Shown: positions 57,719-64,000 of the stretch, one piece after another
Layout of the letters: each line of letters starts with the position of its first letter
Position numbering within the stretch: the stretch's first letter is position 1
From: Rhynchonema sp. JSB1_4
Taxonomy: Eukaryota > Nematoda > Chromadorea > Monhysterida > Xyalidae
Reading direction: 5' to 3'
Assembly: GCA_030248065.1 (NCBI GenBank)
Contig: JASAMV010005932.1
Location: 1 to 64,000, forward strand
DNA length: 64,000 bases
The notes under the pieces: model-generated
Told to the model about the DNA's origin: nothing
The model's database searches: none
The model's input: the letters and a program-made list of their open reading frames with translations, nothing else
Program-made: the position numbers and the translations under genes

Positions 57719-59557
57719 CTCCTTCACTCATTCGACACACGCGACTGCACCAATCTATCATGTATGATGATCATGCGCTCATACACAGCTTCCGGTGTTC
57801 AACGATGCATCAGAAGAAAATCAACGTCGCTCTGCCTCGGCTGGATCATTAGTTGGATTTGCCTGCAATCACACGCTTTCTTTCATATTTTTATGACGAC
57901 AAAATAAAATCATGTTCAAGAACTGAATGTGAACTGCAGAAATTGAGACGAACGGAGCGAGTCTGGTGAGTTACGCTGGTGACACAGTTTCTCTGACTGG
58001 CCAGCAAAAACGAAAATATTTGAATAAATACACGTGACTGCATGGATTCAGGATTAACCTGCAATGCACATTATAACTGCACGCAGACGGATAACAAAAA
58101 ATGCGACAGCCTGTGCTTTGCGGTACGCACGCATGCACACGTACACCAAACATGCAATTCCAGCTGCCGCAGTGTGCGCATACATTGAATCATCTGGGTC
58201 AGATCAATGACCTCAACCCACACACCTGCACGCGTTTGCGTGTTACTACACCGCACCTCGCTCTCTCTTACTACATTTGTAATTTGCACTGCATTACCTG
58301 TGCCGTATATGTGCGCGCACGGTTAAATCCATTTGTACCTACCAACCACCTACCACAACACACACACATGAACTTCTGTTCGCTTACACATAAAATCTCA
58401 CAACACAAACATATGCGCACGTTTGATAAGCGTACGCATAAACAACAAGCACTTAAACTGTCAGAAGCGATCAATCATTCTTATGACATTGTGATGTCAA
58501 CAAGACATGACCACACACAACTTTGTTGTCATGGTCCCAAACTCAAACTGGGAGCCTGTTCAGGTGAAGCCGAGGTCGAGTCGAATCCATAACATCAACA
58601 GACCGATTGCAGGCTGTGAGCCAAGCGATTAAAAAATGTTAAATATCTCTGCCCCAACCAACTCCACAGTTGTACACGAACACGACCATTTGGCTTTATC
58701 ACCCAATAATGTGCGGACTCTGTTTTTGGAGGCTCTATCTTTTCACCGGGGCCGTTCAGGCGGGGGGGGGGTCGGGCTGTATTTTTGGGGCTCTATTTTG
58801 GGCAACATGGCACCCACCACCCTGGTGCAGGACAGTGCTGTGGCTGGGGAAGGGTCCCCCAAAAAGGTACAGCATCTCCCCCGCCCCGGTACGGTATCTC
58901 ACCCTATTTTGGCCCCATTTTTACCCCCAAAAGTATACCGGCGGATGGACCATTTTTTGTTTTCGGAAAAAGACCTGAAAAAACCGAGTCCATCTGGGAC
59001 GTGAAAAAACCAAAAAAAACCCTCAGCCTCCGGGAAACATCGGTCTTTTTGCGCGAAATTTCCCAATTTTTGATAAAAGTTGGGGAAAATTTTTCTTCAA
59101 AAAACTTTGGTAATGCACGTACGATGTCAAAGCGGCTTGTTCCACTGATTTTTGTCATAATCAGCATTAAAAACACCCATAGACACCATTGTAGTGCCCG
59201 TGCTAGCATTAACGTGCCTCGAAAATACCTCATTTGGGCTTCCTCTAGCGTTATACACTGCGGTTCTTTTAAAAACCGGTTTTTCCGCCACCGCCAGTAT
59301 ACCCAAAGAACCCTTTTTGGACCAAAATGGCTAAAATTCGGCAAAAATTGACCAAAAGTGTCAAAATTTACGCGCTGGCGCTAATAGTGTACATTTCAAG
59401 CCATAAAAATGCACTCCCAACGAAAGTAGTATGGTGCTGTATCTCCACCTCAAAAAAATCTTCCCCCAACCGCCCCCAAACTGGGTTTCCCCACCCAGTG
59501 ACTAAAATTACGGTAATTTATATTTTCGGAATTTATGTTATATTTTCCAAATAAATT
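57719..59557. other. upstream of PTR gene, CA-rich then repeat-rich
   Basis: No coding region is supported. 58050-58500 is rich in CA/CACG words. From about 58700 the sequence has G/C runs and repeated phrases such as 'ggtacagtatctccccc' and 'ggtacggtatctcaccc', which recur around 60350-60450, 61435 and 61680. Confidence 0.55.
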
Positions 59558-59565
59558 ACCACCAG

Positions 59566-60037
59566 TAGGGTTAGAGGTCGGGGGGGGGGGTACCCGACAC
59601 CCGATACCCGACATCTGGAAATACCCGACACCCGACATTTGAAAAAAAGCCGACACCCGACAGTTCCAAAAAACCCGACACCCGACATCTAGTTTTTGGA
59701 AAAAACCCGACACCCGAAAGCTGTTTTAGGACCAAAAACAGGCAAATTTTTGCTCCTTCGCATTATTAGTGCAATTTTTTGGATTAAGTGACTGAATTCA
59801 AGTATTTTCACACGAAATAAACACCAAAATGTCACATTCTGCGTCTTCGGAAACATTTGGTTCGAAGAAAATTTTCTCTCAAAATTCTTCTCTCAGCAAT
59901 ACTGATGTTTTGAACCGTAAGTGTCGGGTGTCGGCTGTCGGGTCCCAAAAAAACCGACACCCTACACCTGGAGGCACTCGACACCCGACACCTACAGTTT
60001 TTTTTGGCACCAGACACCCGACATCTCTCTAACCCTA
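59566..60037. mobile_element. TAGGGTTAGAG element with (GTCGGGT) arrays, copy 1
   Basis: Ends TAGGGTTAGAG and CTCTAACCCTA, flanked by a perfect 8-bp duplication ACCACCAG (59558-59565 and 60038-60045). Both subterminal regions are arrays of CCCGACA / GTCGGGT words. The middle has 'ttcgaagaaaattttctctcaaaattcttctctcag'. It is inverted relative to copy 2 (60679-61174). The 8-bp duplication fits hAT-type transposition. Confidence 0.9.
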
Positions 60038-60678
60038 ACCACCAGTACTTACAAGGAATTTGGAAGCCCATTTTTGCGCAATTTTTGCCTTGCTTATGGT
60101 TCGTTAATCCTGCATGTCTGTTTCAGGTTCGATTAAACCGCTTTTGTGACGCAGGTTCGAACCCTCAAGAACATTTTTCGCCATTATAGACCAAAACACA
60201 CCGGAAAAACAAATTACCGGTGATTCTTCCAGGTAATTTATTTTCGAAAATTACCGGGCTCCGTTTTTTTCGGAAATAAAACGGTTTTTTTCAGTTTGTC
60301 ACTATACCACCCAAGCCCCACCCCAAAATTGTCAAATGACGGGTTGGGTACAGTACCTCCCCTTTTTGGCCTCAGGGCAGTGCTGGGGGGATTGGGGAGG
60401 TCCACCAAAGGTGCAGTATCTCCCCCTCGCCGGTACGGTATTTCCCCCAACATTTCCAAAATTTCACCCCAAAAGTAGCCTTTTTGGTAAAAAATGGCTA
60501 AAAACGGGCCAAAATCGACTTAAGTACAAAAATTCGCGCGCTCCGCGCGATTCATCCACATTTCAACCTATAAAAATCGAATTCTCGCGAAAGTAGAGTG
60601 GGAACCTGACACGTTCGTGAAACCTTTGAGCCAAAAATTATACCTACTACTGTACCAGCCGGGGCGGCGACTTACGTG
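60038..60678. other. repeat-rich spacer
   Basis: No gene. Contains 'accggtgattcttccaggtaattta' type AT-rich palindromic sequence around 60190-60290 and poly-G/C phrases at 60360-60480. 60600-60678 is the left flank of a duplicated segment that recurs at 63560-63630. Confidence 0.5.
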
Positions 60679-61174
60679 TAGGGTTAGAGAGATGTCGGGT
60701 GTCGGGTGTCGGGTGCCAAAAAAGTGTAGGTGTCGGGTGTCGGGTACCTCCAGATGTCGGGTGTCGGGTTTTTTTGGACCCGACAGCCGACACCCGACAC
60801 TTGCGGTTCAAAGCATCAGTTTTGCTGAGAGAAGAATTTTGAGAGAAAATTTTCTTCGAACCAAATGTTTTCCAAGACGCAGAAAGTGACATTTTGGTGT
60901 TTATTTCGTGTGAAAATACTTGAATTCAGTAACTTGAGCCAAAAATGGCACTAATGATGCGAATGAGCAAAAATTTGCCTGTTTTTGGTCCAAAAACAGG
61001 TGTCGGGTGTCGGGTTTTTTTCAAAAACTAGATGTCGGGTGTCGGGTTTTTTTTGCAACTGTCGGGTGTCGGCTTTTTTTCTGAGATGTCGGGTGTCGGG
61101 TACTTCCAGATGTCGGATGTCGGCTGTCGGGTGTCGGCTGTCGGGTGTCGGGTACCCCCCGACCTCTAACCCTA
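60679..61174. mobile_element. TAGGGTTAGAG element, copy 2, with empty site in the window
   Basis: Starts TAGGGTTAGAGAG and ends CTCTAACCCTA, flanked by CTTACGTG (60671-60678 and 61175-61182). At about 63618 the flanking sequence occurs uninterrupted ('gcggcgacttacgtgctgcatcagg') with one CTTACGTG. The terminal arrays consist of GTCGGGT words (60692-60785 and 60998-61165). Confidence 0.93.
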
Positions 61175-61324
61175 CTTACGTGCTGCATCAGGATGGCGCG
61201 TCAATCTAGCTACCTACCCCTTCCCCCAGCTGCACCAGTGAAAACAAGTACCTATTCTGCAGAAAATTTTCGAATTTTTTCAGCTTTTTGGACTTTTTCA
61301 GTTTTCGGCCCTTGCAAATTGGCT

Positions 61325-61415
61325 GACCGGGCCGGGCCGACCTGCATCCCTTCACCGGGCCGGGCTGGGCTGGGCCGGACTTTTCGCCGACCGGGCCGGG
61401 CCGACTTTACCCGGC
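61325..61415. repeat. GGCCGGGCC-type GC-rich array
   Basis: Reiterated 'ccgggccgggc' words. The same array occurs at 62315-62410 (inverse) and 63770-63880. It marks the right half of a duplicated segment (60600-61430 and 63560-63890). Confidence 0.75.
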
Positions 61416-61715
61416 CCGTTTCCGATCTCTGCTGTCCCCTATCTCCCCCTCCGGGTACACTATCTCCCCCAATTTTTGCCTAAAATAGGTATTTTTGTGC
61501 CTAAAATGGGCATTTTTAGAACAAAAATGTGTGGTTTTTGGGTCAATGTTCTCAAAAGTCGCCAAAATACCCTTTTTGTGAAGAATTTTTTTCCGAAAAG
61601 GGGCAAAAATAGGTCAAATTTTCAACCTCAAAAAGTGACTCGTTCCTCAATTTGGGTCTTCCGCCCCCTTCCCCCCTCGAGGGTACAATATCTCCCCCTC
61701 CGAAAAAAAAACGCT

Positions 61716-62054
61716 TATACTTGCGTATTTTTCCGCAAAGTATATTTTTAGAAAAAAAACGTTTTTTTCCAAATATTTTTCCAGTACTTAAGGATACCCA
61801 TGGTCCAAAAACGCCTATTTTGGAGAAAATTTCGTCGGGAAATGGACTGAAACAGGCTAAAAAGTGCTCATTTTGAACTGTTTAGTACCGATTTACATTG
61901 TTTTGACAACATCCTCTCGCAACCTTGGAAAATATCTAGGAAATTTTCGGAAAAAACCGTTTTTTTTCAAAAGTTGTCACTTCGGGCCTCGGAAAAAACG
62001 TTTTTTTTTCGGATTTTTTTGGAAAAAACCGTTTTTTTCCGGCCCGCAAGTATA
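61716..62054. mobile_element. TATACTTGCG hAT-type MITE, copy 2
   Basis: Same ends and interior as 49718-50096 ('aaggatacccatggtccaaaaacgcctattttgg'). Flanking 8-mers (aaaacgct and ggtccgct) match only partly, so the duplication has decayed or was altered. Confidence 0.82.
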
Positions 62055-62515
62055 GGTCCGCTATCTCCCCCTCCGGACGGACCAGGAACAACGCTGATTG
62101 GGGGATCCCTCGTCCCCCAAACCACAGCACTGGCAACCATAGTGACATGACAAACAAGAAAAACCTGTTTTTTGACAGTCGTCGGAACTCCAGCCCAGCC
62201 CAGCTGTCAATAGTCAAAGTGAAATGTTGTCGCAGGGTTCACGAAAGAAACGATAGGAGGTGGCAGCAACACGTGAAGCTGTCAAGGTCGGCCCCAACCA
62301 CAACAGAGATCGGAAACGGGCCGGGCCGGGCCGCGATTTTGGACTTGGTCGACAGGGCCGGGCCGGGCCGGAGATTTGGGGGGACCGGGCCGGGGCGGGC
62401 CGGCCTAAATTCGAGCGAAATTACCATTTTTTGAACCAAAATTTTTGCGCTTAACATTTCCTTGTTCTTGATCTTTTCAGTCATCGTTTTGAAGAAAGAA
62501 TCGGTGGTGTAGCTA

Positions 62516-62785
62516 TTGGTCGCACAATGACTATATAAGAATCCATCCAAAAATTTCCCTGAATGGTAAGGCACGTCTCGCTGCAGATCACAAGCGTTCT
62601 ATTTATATTTTTTCCAAAACATTTCTGCCGATATCACGCTCACTGTGTTCAAGCAGCTTCACTGTAATATCGCCAGAAATGTTTTGGAAAAAATATAAAT
62701 AGAACGCTTGTGATCTGCACCGAGACGTGCCTTACCATTCAGGAAAATTATTGGATGGATTCTTATATAGTAATTGTGCGACCAA
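62516..62785. mobile_element. TTGGTCGCACAATGACT MITE, copy 3
   Basis: Termini as in copies 1 and 2, flanked by TA. The interior differs: it forms its own long palindrome, 'gcacgtctcg...ttctatttatattttttccaaaacatttct' against its inverse. Confidence 0.87.
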
Positions 62786-62879
62786 TACCAATCCCCGGGC
62801 CGTGGCAATCAACCTGTACCACCAAAAAAGCCTGCCTGTAATCAACCTACCTAGGTACTGGTAATGGGTAACGGTAATG

Positions 62880-63340
62880 GGTAATGGGTAATAGGCAGTG
62901 TTGGAGGTACTCTGGAGGGGGGATACCTACTGTACCGCGCTCGGAGAGGGGGGATACCTGCTGTACCAGAGCCGATGGCCTGGGGGGGGGGGTTATGTAC
63001 CTAGGGAGGGTTGGGGGGGTTAGGTTTTGGGGTGAGAATTTTTAATGTGTTTATTATGTGTGGAATCGTGTGAAAACGTAGTATTTGCGCGCGTAGCGCG
63101 CGAATTTGGGGTAATTTGAGGTAAAAACCACTGATTTTACACTAATTTTGGCCATTTTGGTCAAAAATTGGCACTTTTGAGGCAAAATCGGGGGGATACC
63201 TACTGTACCGGGGTGAAAATCGGGGGGGATACCTACTGTACCATGCCAAACATCGGGGGGATACCTACTGTACCAGGCGAGGGGGGATACCTACTGTACT
63301 GGGGGGGGGCTACCCCCCAAACCCCCCACCTCCAACACTG
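62880..63340. repeat. minisatellite of 'gggggatacctactgtacc'
   Basis: At least six copies of GGGGGATACCT(A/G)CTGTACC, separated by variable spacers, between 62916 and 63300. The inverse form (ggtacagtatctccccc) is scattered from 58860 to 61690. Confidence 0.8.
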
Positions 63341-64000
63341 GTAATAGGTAATGGTCTCGCCACGATCCTTGCAGATCAAAATTACGGTGGGTTACGGTGT
63401 TCGGGGGCTGAGTGACAACCTTCCGTAGACTGCCTTTACCGACCAGCCGAGCTAGGGTCATCCGGGAACAAAAATTTTATGTCGACACTGATGTTAATGT
63501 ATTCTAAAGCGCTAATTTCGCGCGATTTTTCACCTATATGGAGTGAAAAATACCGATTTTAAAAAATTTTGAGCCAAAAATTATACCTGCTGCAGCTGCT
63601 ACCAGCCGGGGCGGCGACTTACGTGCTGCATCAGGATGGCGCGTCACCTACCTACCTACTTACCCCTTCCCCCCAGCTGCACCAGTGAAAACAAGTACCT
63701 ATTCTGCAGAAAATTTTCGAATTTTTTTCAGCTTTTTGGACTTTTTCAGTTTTCGGCCCTTGAAAATTGGCTGACCGGGCCGGGCCCGGGCCGGGCCGAC
63801 CTCAAGCCAAAACGGTCCGGGCCGGGCCGACCTGCAGCCCTCCACCGGGCCGGGCCGGGCCGACTTTACCCGGCCCGTTTCCGATCTCTGAACCACAAGC
63901 AATCACAACGACAGGCGCACAAACAGCGAGGCGAAGGCGACCGAAGCTGAAGGTTCGTTGGCCTGCAAATTCGGATAATTTTGTCTCGCCGGAGCGATCT
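63341..64000. other. right end, repeat-derived
   Basis: 63560-63890 duplicates 60600-61430 without the inserted element. The rest shows no gene. Open frames here are rich in Gly/Pro/Arg from the GC-rich array. Confidence 0.55.

Noticed and set aside
63636..63950. Open frames in the GGCCGGG array
   Set aside because: Gly/Pro/Arg-rich translation of a GC minisatellite duplicated at 61.3 kb.

Overview
This is a window of animal nuclear DNA. Genes are split into short exons by GT-AG introns of about 34 bp to 2 kb, and they sit among many short inverted-repeat transposons. I found no transposase ORF, rRNA, CRISPR array or prokaryotic signal. A two-member receptor family resembling the nematode Srsx-type GPCRs, a Patched-related (PTR) gene and degenerate TTAGGC-like tracts suggest an ecdysozoan, most plausibly a nematode. 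That placement is an inference.

Layout. (1) 1.3-13.2 kb, plus strand: a relic and two intact copies of a three-exon GPCR gene, the intact copies lying in a roughly 4.5 kb tandem segmental duplication. (2) 15.5-19.6 kb, plus: a seven-exon gene for a secreted protein with a C-type-lectin-like region followed by a PAN/apple-like Cys module. A poorly resolved possible gene follows at 19.8-20.3 kb. (3) 20.65-27.25 kb, plus: three head-to-tail paralogues encoding a signal peptide fused to a reduced protein-kinase fold. The middle copy is intact; each outer copy has one frameshift. (4) 27.7-45.0 kb, minus: three tandem, apparently active-site-intact ectonucleotide pyrophosphatase/phosphodiesterase (ENPP) genes. 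Two end in a C-terminal transmembrane exon. The third lacks that exon and stops beside a ~285 bp (CA)n tract. (5) 46.1-57.7 kb, minus: a fifteen-exon PTR gene whose first two exons add a long low-complexity N-terminal tail. (6) 57.7-64 kb: a gene-free block of MITEs, GC-rich minisatellites and inverted repeats.

Most likely novelty: the secreted kinase-like family at 20.65-27.25 kb. All three copies keep the glycine loop, the VAIK-type lysine and the alpha-C glutamate. All three have lost the catalytic-loop lysine (Tyr, Trp or Asn instead). In all three the activation segment and APE region, plus much of the C-lobe, are missing. Two copies also lose the HRD arginine, and the intact copy has DLG for DFG. 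They therefore look like compact secreted pseudokinases.

The mobile DNA is unusually readable. Several MITE families have exact target-site duplications: 8 bp (hAT-type), TA, and TTAA. For two insertions the empty site is present in a paralogous copy within this same window.

Exon structures were built by hand from splice signals, reading-frame phase and comparison between paralogues. No database search was possible.
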